NCBI RefSeq assembly: GCF_008087665.1
Contig: NZ_CP042912.1
Location: forward strand, 5,394,001-5,458,000
Length of the DNA: 64,000 nucleotides
Reading direction: 5' to 3'
Source of the DNA: Mariniblastus fucicola
GTDB lineage: Bacteria > Planctomycetota > Planctomycetia > Pirellulales > Pirellulaceae
A model generated the notes under the pieces. It saw only the letters and a list, made by a program, of their open reading frames with translations, searched no databases and was not told the DNA's origin. Positions 16,674 to 24,059 of the stretch are shown in pieces. The stretch's first letter is position 1, and each line of letters starts with the position of its first letter. The position numbers and the translations under genes are program-made.

Positions 16674-17870
16674 TTACCGGCGAGCCAGATCGTGCTTCAT
16701 CGGCAGCCACTTGCCGCCGTCCTGGCTGCTGGCGACCGATTGTTGAATGAAGTACATCCCTTCAACGCCATCGAACACGTTCGGGAAGATCGTATCCTTC
16801 TTTTCAAAGTTCTTACCCGAAATCCGCAGACACATGTTATCAAACGCGCTGCGATAAATGTTGGCAAAGGCCTCAAAAAACGCTTCCGGGTGCCCGGAAG
16901 GCAAACGACAGGACTCGGCCGCAACCGGCTTGGTGAACGGAGCATTGGGATCACGGGTGTACAATTGATGAGGCGAACCGTTTTTGCGGACCCACATCTC
17001 GTTCGGATTCTCCTGCCGCCACGACAGCGAACCTTTCGTGCCGTCGACTTCCAGTGTCACATCGTTTTCGCGACCGTGAGTGATCTGAGAGGCCGTTACG
17101 GTCCCGAATGCTCCATTTTCGTAAGTCACCATCGCGTGTCCGTAGTCATCCAGTGCCCGGCCGTCGACAAAAGTTTTCAGGTGACAACTGATTTGCTCGG
17201 GCAGCAAGCCGGTTACGTAGCGGCCAAGGTTATAGGCGTGAGTCGCGATGTCTCCGAAACAGCCCGCGGCACCGGACTTTTTGGGATCGGTTCGCCAGGC
17301 AGCCTGCTTTTGGTCTGAATCTTCCAGTTTGTCGACCAACCAACCCTGAATGTAAGTCGACCGGATTGCCATGATCTCACCCAACTCTCCGTCGGCAATC
17401 ATCTGTCTTGCCTGGCGAATCAGCGGATAGCCCGTGTAGTTGTGCGACACGGCGAACACGACGCCAGACTCTTCGACGACTTTGGCCAGCTCTTCCGCCT
17501 GAGCAAAATCAAACGTCATCGGCTTGTCACAGATTACGTTGAAGCCAGCTTCCGCGGCGGCTTTGGCGATTTCAAAGTGCGTGTGGTTGGGCGTCGCGAC
17601 CGAAACAAAGTCGATTCGCTGATCTTCCGGAAGCGCCAACTCTTTTTCGATCAGCTCCTGGTAAGACGTGTAGGCTCGATCGGGCGAGATGTCATAGTCT
17701 TCGGCTGAATCTTTGGCTCGCTGTGGATCAGAAGAAAGTGCACCTGCGACCAAGGCACAACGATTGTCCAAAACCGCCGCCGTTGCGTGAACGCGCCCGA
17801 TAAAAGATCCGCGTCCTCCGCCGATCAGTGCCATTCGAAGTTTGCGGTTGAGTGGTTCGTTGGTTGGCAT
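16674..17870 (-). CDS. Gfo/Idh/MocA family oxidoreductase
   Basis: A 398-residue NAD(P)-dependent dehydrogenase. The N-terminal Rossmann fold starts [20 protein letters not shown]. The nucleotide-binding and catalytic segment [19 protein letters not shown] is followed by CDKPMTFD, where Lys is the conserved catalytic residue of the EKP motif. The C-terminal substrate domain includes [20 protein letters not shown], with the conserved Asp and His, and a [19 protein letters not shown] block. The family oxidises or epimerises sugars and inositols; the substrate cannot be told. The N-terminal residues lack a Tat signal, so the protein is cytoplasmic. The gap to floA is 31 bp, so they may share a transcript. 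Confidence 0.92.
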   Translation of the reverse strand: MPTNEPLNRKLRMALIGGGRGSFIGRVHATAAVLDNRCALVAGALSSDPQRAKDSAEDYDISPDRAYTSYQELIEKELALPEDQRIDFVSVATPNHTHFEIAKAAAEAGFNVICDKPMTFDFAQAEELAKVVEESGVVFAVSHNYTGYPLIRQARQMIADGELGEIMAIRSTYIQGWLVDKLEDSDQKQAAWRTDPKKSGAAGCFGDIATHAYNLGRYVTGLLPEQISCHLKTFVDGRALDDYGHAMVTYENGAFGTVTASQITHGRENDVTLEVDGTKGSLSWRQENPNEMWVRKNGSPHQLYTRDPNAPFTKPVAAESCRLPSGHPEAFFEAFANIYRSAFDNMCLRISGKNFEKKDTIFPNVFDGVEGMYFIQQSVASSQDGGKWLPMKHDLARR

Positions 17871-17952
17871 CGAGACTCCAGAGCGAAAAACAGCTAAATT
17901 TGACTGTCTGTTTTAGCAAATGTCGCCGCTCTGGCCAGACCGTGGACACCAA

Positions 17953-17984
17953 CAAAAATAGCCTCCCCGGAAAAGGGAGGCTAT
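17953..17984 (-). terminator. Intrinsic terminator of the cyclophilin gene
   Basis: A perfect 10-bp stem, ATAGCCTCCC (17958-17967) paired with GGGAGGCTAT (17975-17984) around a CGGAAAA loop. Read on the minus strand it is followed by TTTTTGTT. It lies 26 bp beyond the stop of the cyclophilin gene, as expected for a Rho-independent terminator. Confidence 0.9.
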
Positions 17985-18009
17985 CATTGAGCGGGCACTC
18001 AAATGTGAG

Positions 18010-18801
18010 TTACTTTTTGTCTGCTTCGGTTTCTTTTTCTTCCGCAGCAGCATCTTCAGACGACTCGGTCGTTTCGGCTTTGGTTCCTTCGCCGCCTTCG
18101 GCCTTGCCGTCTTCAACCTTGATTTCGCCACAGTCAGCGATTCTGATTATCGCCGAAGTGCGGCCAGTGCGACTTCCACGAGCTTCGATTTTCTTCACAA
18201 GATCCATGCCGTCGGTGACGCGACCGAACACGACATGCTTTCCGTTAAGCCACGCAGTCGGAACGGTGGTGATAAAGAACTGTGATCCGTTTGTGTTCGG
18301 TCCGGCGTTAGCCATGCTCAAAATACCTGGAACATCGTGCACGATACCGAACTTTTCGTCATTGAACTTCTCGCCGTAAATGCTCTCGCCACCCGTACCG
18401 TTGGCATTGGTGAAGTCGCCGCCCTGGAGCATGAACTGAGGAATGACGCGATGGAAAATCGAGTCTTTGTAGTGCAGTGGCTTGCCAGATTTGCCTTTGC
18501 CCTTTTCGCCCGTGCACAAGGCACGAAAGTTCTCAACAGTCTTTGGCACATCGTCACCAAAGAGGCCCATCGTGATCCGTCCAGCCGCTTTGCCGTTGAT
18601 CTCGATATCGAAATAGACTTTGTGAGTCACCTTTGCATCTGCGGCGCTAACCGGATCCTGCAGGGCACCTCTTGCGGAAGTCGAAGAAGTTGAAGTTGCT
18701 GTCGAAGACCCGGAAGATGCTGTCGACGAAGCGATGAACATGGACCCGATCGCCAACGAAGCGATGATGCCGACAAGAAGCAGTTGAATACGAAACGACA
18801 T
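18010..18801 (-). CDS. Secreted eukaryote-type cyclophilin (peptidyl-prolyl isomerase)
   Basis: A 263-residue protein that catalyses cis-trans isomerisation of prolyl bonds. ATG 18801 is preceded by GGAG at good spacing, so longer readings are unlikely. Residues 1-25 are a signal peptide or membrane anchor, followed by a Ser/Thr/Ala-rich linker, the cyclophilin domain (about 60-220) and an acidic low-complexity tail ([10 protein letters not shown]...). The domain is strikingly like eukaryotic cyclophilin [40 protein letters not shown] and [10 protein letters not shown], with Arg in FHR, Gln in LQGG, Trp and His of the cyclosporin/active site all kept. It also carries the seven-residue KSGKPLH insertion (about 104-110) typical of plant divergent-loop cyclophilins. 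It is a single-gene unit with its own terminator. Confidence 0.93.
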   Translation of the reverse strand: MSFRIQLLLVGIIASLAIGSMFIASSTASSGSSTATSTSSTSARGALQDPVSAADAKVTHKVYFDIEINGKAAGRITMGLFGDDVPKTVENFRALCTGEKGKGKSGKPLHYKDSIFHRVIPQFMLQGGDFTNANGTGGESIYGEKFNDEKFGIVHDVPGILSMANAGPNTNGSQFFITTVPTAWLNGKHVVFGRVTDGMDLVKKIEARGSRTGRTSAIIRIADCGEIKVEDGKAEGGEGTKAETTESSEDAAAEEKETEADKK

Positions 18802-18968
18802 GAAAGTCTCCATTGGAAAACTGGTAACGAACACAAACACGGTGTCTGGCGTTGGACCATAAAGTTGAACCGTATTTTTTCTGAATCAAGCCTAAAGTCA
18901 AGCTGCATTCACGCTCTGATTCCGGCTCAAACGGTTTTATGCGAAAACGTATCGATTAGGGCGATCTT

Positions 18969-20003
18969 TCAATCTGTCTTGCCCGAGATTTCCGCAGATT
19001 CGTAGGCTTTCTCGACCAAGGCAACCGTTTTTAAATAGTCGTCAATGGTGCTTTCAAACGGCGTTCCGCGATGCATGCAGTCTGCAAAATGCTGCTGCAA
19101 CGCAAACACACAATCTCCGGCGAAACCGGTTCTGGATGGCTGATAGTCGACCTGCTGTGCGGCCTGGCCAAGCGGCTTGAGCGTGATCGATCCGTCGAAG
19201 CCCAACTCGAGATGCCCTTTGCTGCCTTCAATGCGAACGGTGCCAAACGTATAGCGAGCATCCGCCGCGGAACTTTCGTTGTAGCGATTTGCATCGAGCA
19301 CCGCCGTCGCGCCGGATTCCATTTCGCAAACGATCAGAGCACTGTCTTCCCCCTTGATCACAGGGTTCCGCCTCGCGGTTCGGGCGAACAACGATTCGAC
19401 TTCGCCGAACAGAAATCGGAACGTATCCAAAAAGTGAACTCCGGTTTCAAAAATGAACAGCCGTTCGTAGTCGCGAAAAAATGGTTGCCGAGCAAGGTAA
19501 GCGTCCTCGCCCCAGCCATCGCCCATCCGACAGTGAACGTTGCAGTGGAACACGTCGCCGATCTGGCCGGCGTCGAGCATCTTTTTGATCTGCCGATACC
19601 AGGGCTGCCAGCGCCAATTTTCATGCACCATGAATCGTGCGTTTGAGCCACGAATTAAATCTGCCAAGGCAAGCGTTTGCCCCCAATCTGGAGCCAGCGG
19701 TTTCTGGCAGATGATCGCGCAACCGGAATCAATGGCTTTCTGGCAAAGCTCAAAGTGCGTCCCTGGCGGCGTGACGATGTCGATGAAGTCCGGCTTTTCT
19801 TCGGCGAGCACTTGATCCAGTTCTTCCGTCGCGACGCTGCGAGGGATTTCAAACTCTTCCGCGTAAGTTCTCGCTTTGCCAATGTCACTGTCGCAGTTCG
19901 CAATTATCTCCACGCCTTCGACCCGATTCCAGGCTTCATGGTGAAAGCGACTGAAATAGCCCGCGCCGACAATCACGCCTCTGAGCTTTTCTGTCTTGCT
20001 CAT
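18969..20003 (-). CDS. Gfo/Idh/MocA family oxidoreductase
   Basis: A 344-residue NAD(P)-dependent dehydrogenase. The Rossmann fold begins GVIVGAGYFSRFHHEAWNRV. The segment IVTPPGTHFELCQKAIDSGC is followed by CQKPLAPD with the catalytic Lys. The C-terminal domain has FIFETGVHFLDTFRFLFGEV. It differs clearly from the other oxidoreductase in this window. It overlaps the stop-start junction of the four-carbon acid sugar kinase gene by 4 bp, and that gene overlaps the cyclase by 4 bp, so the three are one translationally coupled operon. A role in oxidising a sugar acid or its lactone precursor fits the neighbours but is inferred. Confidence 0.92.
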   Translation of the reverse strand: MSKTEKLRGVIVGAGYFSRFHHEAWNRVEGVEIIANCDSDIGKARTYAEEFEIPRSVATEELDQVLAEEKPDFIDIVTPPGTHFELCQKAIDSGCAIICQKPLAPDWGQTLALADLIRGSNARFMVHENWRWQPWYRQIKKMLDAGQIGDVFHCNVHCRMGDGWGEDAYLARQPFFRDYERLFIFETGVHFLDTFRFLFGEVESLFARTARRNPVIKGEDSALIVCEMESGATAVLDANRYNESSAADARYTFGTVRIEGSKGHLELGFDGSITLKPLGQAAQQVDYQPSRTGFAGDCVFALQQHFADCMHRGTPFESTIDDYLKTVALVEKAYESAEISGKTD

Positions 20004-21385
20004 TCGTTCTCTCCGCTGAGCTTTTCGACGGCCGCCGTCAGAGCATCATCGCCGCCGACGTTGCCAGGAAAGATCACGTAGTGCATGCCGGGGAATTTTG
20101 CTTCGTCGCCGATTCGCCAAACGGGAATGCCAGGCAAAATCGAACCGGCAACGGTCGCCAGTTTCACGCCCAATGACTTGGTGGCAATGTCGCTCGACGT
20201 GATGCCTCCTTTGGCAATCAGGTAGCGCGGCCGCACTTCGAGTTTGGCGACAATGTCGGAAACGCATTTGGAGATGATGTTCGAAATCTCCAAATTCTCG
20301 TCGTCGGAGTCCGCAGTGAAAAGTTCGCGACTGGTGAACACGACCGCGTTTTTGCCGGACTGCAGAACGTTATTTAGTTCGTCCACGATTTCTGCAACGA
20401 CGTCGTCCGGCGCCTGCAAAACGTCTTCGATCGAAATAGCAATCGAGTGCAACGAAGGCACGTGCTCCATCAAGTGCTCCAACTGCGCCGTCGTTTTGGG
20501 GACGTGCGAGCCGACCATGACCAGCCCGCCGTTGGGATTGTCGTCGCATAATTGCTTGGCCGTCAGCAAAGGTTGCTTCGATAGCCCAGCCCGTGCCCGG
20601 ACGTAGGATGCCGCGACTCTCGCCATAATTCGCCGTGATGATTGGCCCACCGCGGCGGCCACAACGGCAGCATCTCGATCGGTTGCTGAATCGGCAACAC
20701 AAACGGTTTTGGGCGGAGCTTCGTCGAGCAACTTTTGCACGCCGGCCGGTCCTTCGTCGCGAATCAGCTCCAGCGGAATCACGATTACGTCGTCAGCTTT
20801 AACGCGGCCTTTCGTTTTCTCTTCGACCCAGTCGGGCAGGCAGGAAGTTTGAAATCCGAAAACGGGATCTTTCGCAAACGGCGTCTCGTGAGCCGCAACC
20901 ATGCTCTCGCCGTCGCAGACATAGTGCTGTCCGTCGATCGTTAACCGCCCGCCTTCGGCAAAGAACGGCATCACCAAAGTCAAATCGGCTTGCTCGGGCC
21001 AGACACCGGCGATCGTATCGGTTTCAGCCGGATAGTGGCCTCGCAACGTCGAATCACTACGGCTGATCAGCTCCAGACGCCGACCGGTTTTCTTTGCGAC
21101 GTCACGAAGCCGCTGAGCCAGTTGCACGTGCAGTTCATGAGTCTGCAGTTCGGTCATCGATCGCGAGTTGGTCAAAATGTACAGCACCGGCGGAGCCGCT
21201 TCGATGGCTTCGGTCAGGCTGGGCTCGTCAAACACGGTCAGCACCGGAACGTCGTAGACCGTTTGCGTTCCAGTCGGATCGTCGTCGAGTACGACCAGCG
21301 TTCGATTGCTGCTAACGAGAGCCTGGCGGATGCCTTCGGTCAGATCGTCGGGCCATTCGGGAATCGTTTGATGTTTGTCGGTCAT
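20000..21385 (-). CDS. Four-carbon acid sugar kinase family protein (DUF1537)
   Basis: A 461-residue ATP-dependent kinase of the OtnK/DtnK/DUF1537 family, which phosphorylates four-carbon sugar acids such as erythronate, threonate or 3-oxo derivatives. The N-terminal substrate domain has the conserved LDDDPTGTQTV motif and LISRSDSTLRGHYPAET, another family hallmark. The C-terminal nucleotide domain shows MVGSHVPKTTAQLEHLMEHV, then IAKGGITSSDIATKSLGV and FPGNVGGDDALTAAVEKL. Length is normal (about 420-470). Known catabolic operons pair this kinase with PdxA2 and an aldolase or isomerase; here the neighbours are an oxidoreductase, a cyclase and an isopropylmalate-type dehydrogenase. Confidence 0.93.
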   Translation of the reverse strand: MTDKHQTIPEWPDDLTEGIRQALVSSNRTLVVLDDDPTGTQTVYDVPVLTVFDEPSLTEAIEAAPPVLYILTNSRSMTELQTHELHVQLAQRLRDVAKKTGRRLELISRSDSTLRGHYPAETDTIAGVWPEQADLTLVMPFFAEGGRLTIDGQHYVCDGESMVAAHETPFAKDPVFGFQTSCLPDWVEEKTKGRVKADDVIVIPLELIRDEGPAGVQKLLDEAPPKTVCVADSATDRDAAVVAAAVGQSSRRIMARVAASYVRARAGLSKQPLLTAKQLCDDNPNGGLVMVGSHVPKTTAQLEHLMEHVPSLHSIAISIEDVLQAPDDVVAEIVDELNNVLQSGKNAVVFTSRELFTADSDDENLEISNIISKCVSDIVAKLEVRPRYLIAKGGITSSDIATKSLGVKLATVAGSILPGIPVWRIGDEAKFPGMHYVIFPGNVGGDDALTAAVEKLSGENE

Positions 21386-22041
21386 GCGATCTTCAAATCT
21401 TTCAGGCTGGCAAACGCACGGCAGGGAGAACCGTCGCCACCAAGGACCTTAAGCGGTAGTGCGCCAAAGAGAAATGGCGCGGTCGTGGGGAGCTGATCGA
21501 GATTCGTCAGCCCTTCAACGATCGTGACGCCGCCGCCGAGCAAAATTTCGTGGATCTGAGTGACCTCGTCGAGGTTGTTCACGTCAGCCACCGAAGGAGG
21601 TTCGACTCCGAGGATTTTAATCTGTCGCTCAACGCACCATTGAGCCAGCTCTACAGAGATCCGCGGCAACTGGTTTCGAAACTTCTCAGCGTCGCAGGCG
21701 AACTGGCTCCAGCCAGTTTTCAACAGCAACGACTGACCGGGCTGGATTTGGTTCGCCACATTGCCAAGGTCGTTGACTTCGATCAGACATGAAGGTTCGG
21801 CATCGATCTCGGCCATCCACGCCGTTGACAGACAGACATTGAGCGGCGTTTGGTCGATGGTCGCCTGGTCGCCGCAACCGAAGTGCAGCGGCGCGTCCAT
21901 GTGCGTGCCGCTGTGGGAATAGAGATGCAGCGTTCCCGCGTTCCAGCCGTCGTCTTCGAGAGTCCGAGCACTTTCCCATGAAACGCCGGGCATTTCGGGC
22001 GTGATGGTTTGAGTTAAGTCGATCAATTGGTTGTCGATCAC
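21382..22041 (-). CDS. Cyclase family protein (kynurenine formamidase-like hydrolase)
   Basis: A metal-dependent hydrolase of the KynB/cyclase family, which opens amide or lactone bonds. The metal-binding signature HSGTHMDAPLHFG (HxGTHxDxPxH) is intact, and a second conserved block is LLKTGWSQF. The last His/Glu ligands are probably in the GVEPPSVADVNN and IVEGLTNLDQLP regions. I place the start at GTG 22041, preceded by AAAAAGGA, giving 219 residues. The frame is open to an ATG at 22170, but that extension would read through a genomic repeat (22057-22080), which encodes LEAYAT, and has no family resemblance. In this operon lactone hydrolysis of an oxidised sugar would be a sensible step. Confidence 0.85.
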   Translation of the reverse strand: MIDNQLIDLTQTITPEMPGVSWESARTLEDDGWNAGTLHLYSHSGTHMDAPLHFGCGDQATIDQTPLNVCLSTAWMAEIDAEPSCLIEVNDLGNVANQIQPGQSLLLKTGWSQFACDAEKFRNQLPRISVELAQWCVERQIKILGVEPPSVADVNNLDEVTQIHEILLGGGVTIVEGLTNLDQLPTTAPFLFGALPLKVLGGDGSPCRAFASLKDLKIA

Positions 22042-22056
22042 CGATTCCTTTTTATT

Positions 22057-22259
22057 GGTGGCATAGGCTTCCAGCCTGTGTTTGAGTTCGTTTCCGGTTA
22101 AATTCATTCCAGGCTGAATAATTCTTCCCAGCGGCGATTCCGTTGCATTGATGTGTTTGGCATTGCACAAAGCTGCTTCTTTTCATGCGTTCACAGGCTG
22201 GAAGCCTATGCCACCGAGAAGCTCGACCACGCGATCACAGGCTGGAAGCCTATGTCACC
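22057..22259. repeat. Three copies of family A palindromic repeat
   Basis: The 24-bp family A repeat, core ACAGGCTGGAAGCCTATGCC followed by ACC, occurs inverted at 22057-22080 and direct at 22192-22215 and 22236-22259 (one mismatch). AGGCT-GGA-AGCCT inside it is a small hairpin. Other copies lie at 38754-38777, 59150-59173 and 59220-59242. The cluster fills the gap between the dehydrogenase and cyclase genes. Confidence 0.9.
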
Positions 22260-22262
22260 CTC

Positions 22263-23321
22263 CTACAGACACTTCAAAATCGCATCGCCCATTTCCGTCG
22301 TCGACAGCGAACCACCGACATCACCCGTTCGAACTGCCGGATCCGCAAGCGCCTTCTTCACCGCCGAATCCAGCTTCACACCGGCCTCCTTCGCCGACGG
22401 ATGGTCCAACCACTGCAGCAACATCGCCGCAGACAAAATCGTCGCCACGGGATTCGCCTTGTTCTGCCCTGCAATATCCGGAGCCGTTCCGTGCGAAGGC
22501 TGAAACACCGCACAATCCTCGCCGATGTCGCCCGACGGAGCCATGCCCATGCCTCCAACCAAACCGGCTGCCAAATCCGAGAGAATATCGCCAAACATGT
22601 TCTCGGTCACGATCACGTCAAAGCTCTGCGGACGCTGCACCAGAAACAAAGCCGCCGCGTCAACGTAGACGACTTCCGTTTCCACTTCCGGATACTCAGC
22701 CGCGATCTCTTCGAAGACTTCCCGAAACAACACCATCGACGGAAGCACATTGGCTTTGTCGACCAGCGTGACTTTCTTGCGACGCTGCATTGCCTGATCG
22801 AACGCGGCCCGAAAAATTCGTAGCGAACCTTTGCGAGTAATCAACATGATGTCGCGGGCTTCTTCTCGTGTCTGATCCTGCGGGTCGGTCCGGGCCGCAA
22901 ACAGGCCTTCGGTGTTCTCACGCACGATCACGAAATCAATTTCGCCCGCCTGATATTTCTTCAGCGGAGAATCCTCGGCGGCATACAGATAGATCGGTCG
23001 CAAGCCGTTGTACAGATCTAGCCTCTCACGCAGGTCAATCTGCGGCGTCATCTCGCGACCATCGGGCCAACGCACCGAAGGCATGCCCATCGCGCCGAGC
23101 AACACTGCATCAGACTCGCGACAAACGTCGAAAGCGGAATCGGGAAGCGGATCGCCGTTCTTCAGGTACTCCTGAGCCCCGACGGAAACTTCCTGCAATG
23201 ACAGGTCGATGTCTTCAAACGGTTCACAAGCAGCGGACATCAAACGGACGGCTTGCTGAGTGACTTCGGGTCCAATTCCATCGCCAGAGAGCACGGCGAT
23301 CTGGAAAGTTTGCTTCGACAT
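22263..23321 (-). CDS. Isocitrate/isopropylmalate dehydrogenase family protein
   Basis: A 352-residue NAD(P)-linked beta-decarboxylating dehydrogenase. The N-terminus [20 protein letters not shown] is the family signature. The substrate arginines lie in [13 protein letters not shown], the loop [11 protein letters not shown] is conserved, Lys is in [11 protein letters not shown], the metal Asps are in [20 protein letters not shown], and the cofactor loop is [15 protein letters not shown]. The family covers LeuB, Icd, tartrate and homoisocitrate dehydrogenases, and PdxA belongs to the same superfamily. Position upstream of the kinase and cyclase genes suggests a sugar-acid substrate rather than leucine synthesis, but LeuB is a fair alternative. 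The stop lies only 3 bp from a family A repeat. Confidence 0.92.
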   Translation of the reverse strand: MSKQTFQIAVLSGDGIGPEVTQQAVRLMSAACEPFEDIDLSLQEVSVGAQEYLKNGDPLPDSAFDVCRESDAVLLGAMGMPSVRWPDGREMTPQIDLRERLDLYNGLRPIYLYAAEDSPLKKYQAGEIDFVIVRENTEGLFAARTDPQDQTREEARDIMLITRKGSLRIFRAAFDQAMQRRKKVTLVDKANVLPSMVLFREVFEEIAAEYPEVETEVVYVDAAALFLVQRPQSFDVIVTENMFGDILSDLAAGLVGGMGMAPSGDIGEDCAVFQPSHGTAPDIAGQNKANPVATILSAAMLLQWLDHPSAKEAGVKLDSAVKKALADPAVRTGDVGGSLSTTEMGDAILKCL

Positions 23322-23461
23322 GAATTGCTACTGTCTTCAATGAGTGGTTTGCGTAAAGTGGTACAACAGGAAAACCGGCAGCGGTGAAACCGATGCGACG
23401 TCGGGTTCTGGCAATGAGCCACCGTCTCCCAATCATCAACGGATTCCAATCGGAAATCGCC

Positions 23462-23869
23462 ATGTTCAAGAAGCTCGATCATATCGCGATCGCGGTGCGA
23501 AACACAGAAGACGCACTTTCTTTTTATCGCGACAAGCTGCGTTTACCGGTCGTCAAACGGGAAGTCCTCGACGGGCCCGGCGTCGAACTGACTCATTTGG
23601 ATATGGGCAACGTGGAACTGCAATTAGTGCAACCGCTTTCCGACGACCATCCGATTGCGGCGTTCATTGACGAGCGTGGCGAAGGCTTGCACCATCTTTG
23701 TTGGGACGAAGGCGACGACATCGAAGCCGCGATGAATGGACTGGCGGAATACGGTTTGTCGGCGAAAGCCAATGAGCCTCATCCGGCGCCGCTGGGCGGT
23801 TCGGCTGCGTTTATCGAACCCAGCCAAACGCGCGGCGTGCTGTGGGAGATGACGACGAAGAAGCAATAA
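23462..23869 (+). CDS. Methylmalonyl-CoA epimerase-like VOC protein
   Basis: A 135-residue glyoxalase/VOC-fold protein. The N-terminus FKKLDHIAIAVRNTEDALSF carries the first metal His; VELTHLDMGNVELQLVQPL carries a central Glu; and GEGLHHLCWDEGDDIEAAM has the second His pair. The closing segment AFIEPSQTRGVLWEM supplies the last Glu and is typical of methylmalonyl-CoA epimerases, which interconvert the (R) and (S) forms between propionyl-CoA carboxylase and mutase. ATG 23462 gives the normal family length; 26 upstream codons are also open but unlike the family. No mutase or carboxylase is in the window, so the substrate is inferred from similarity alone. Confidence 0.85.
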   Translation: MFKKLDHIAIAVRNTEDALSFYRDKLRLPVVKREVLDGPGVELTHLDMGNVELQLVQPLSDDHPIAAFIDERGEGLHHLCWDEGDDIEAAMNGLAEYGLSAKANEPHPAPLGGSAAFIEPSQTRGVLWEMTTKKQ

Positions 23870-24059
23870 GCCGACTTTTGCAGCCCGCACCGCCAACGTC
23901 AACCTCGCGAAATTTCCGGTGCATCTGTGCGGTTTTGGCAGGGCTTTCTGCGAGAGCTGTGAAGTCAGGAATCGCAAACAGGGCGGCTTTTGAGCGATCC
24001 TGGAAGATACAATTCAGGGTTGAATACTTATTCATTGAATCGAGCTTGAGTTGAGAGGC

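Noticed and set aside
22041-22170. N-terminal extension of the cyclase to ATG 22170
   Set aside because: It reads through a family A repeat and adds residues not seen in the family; GTG 22041 has a nearby AAGGA.
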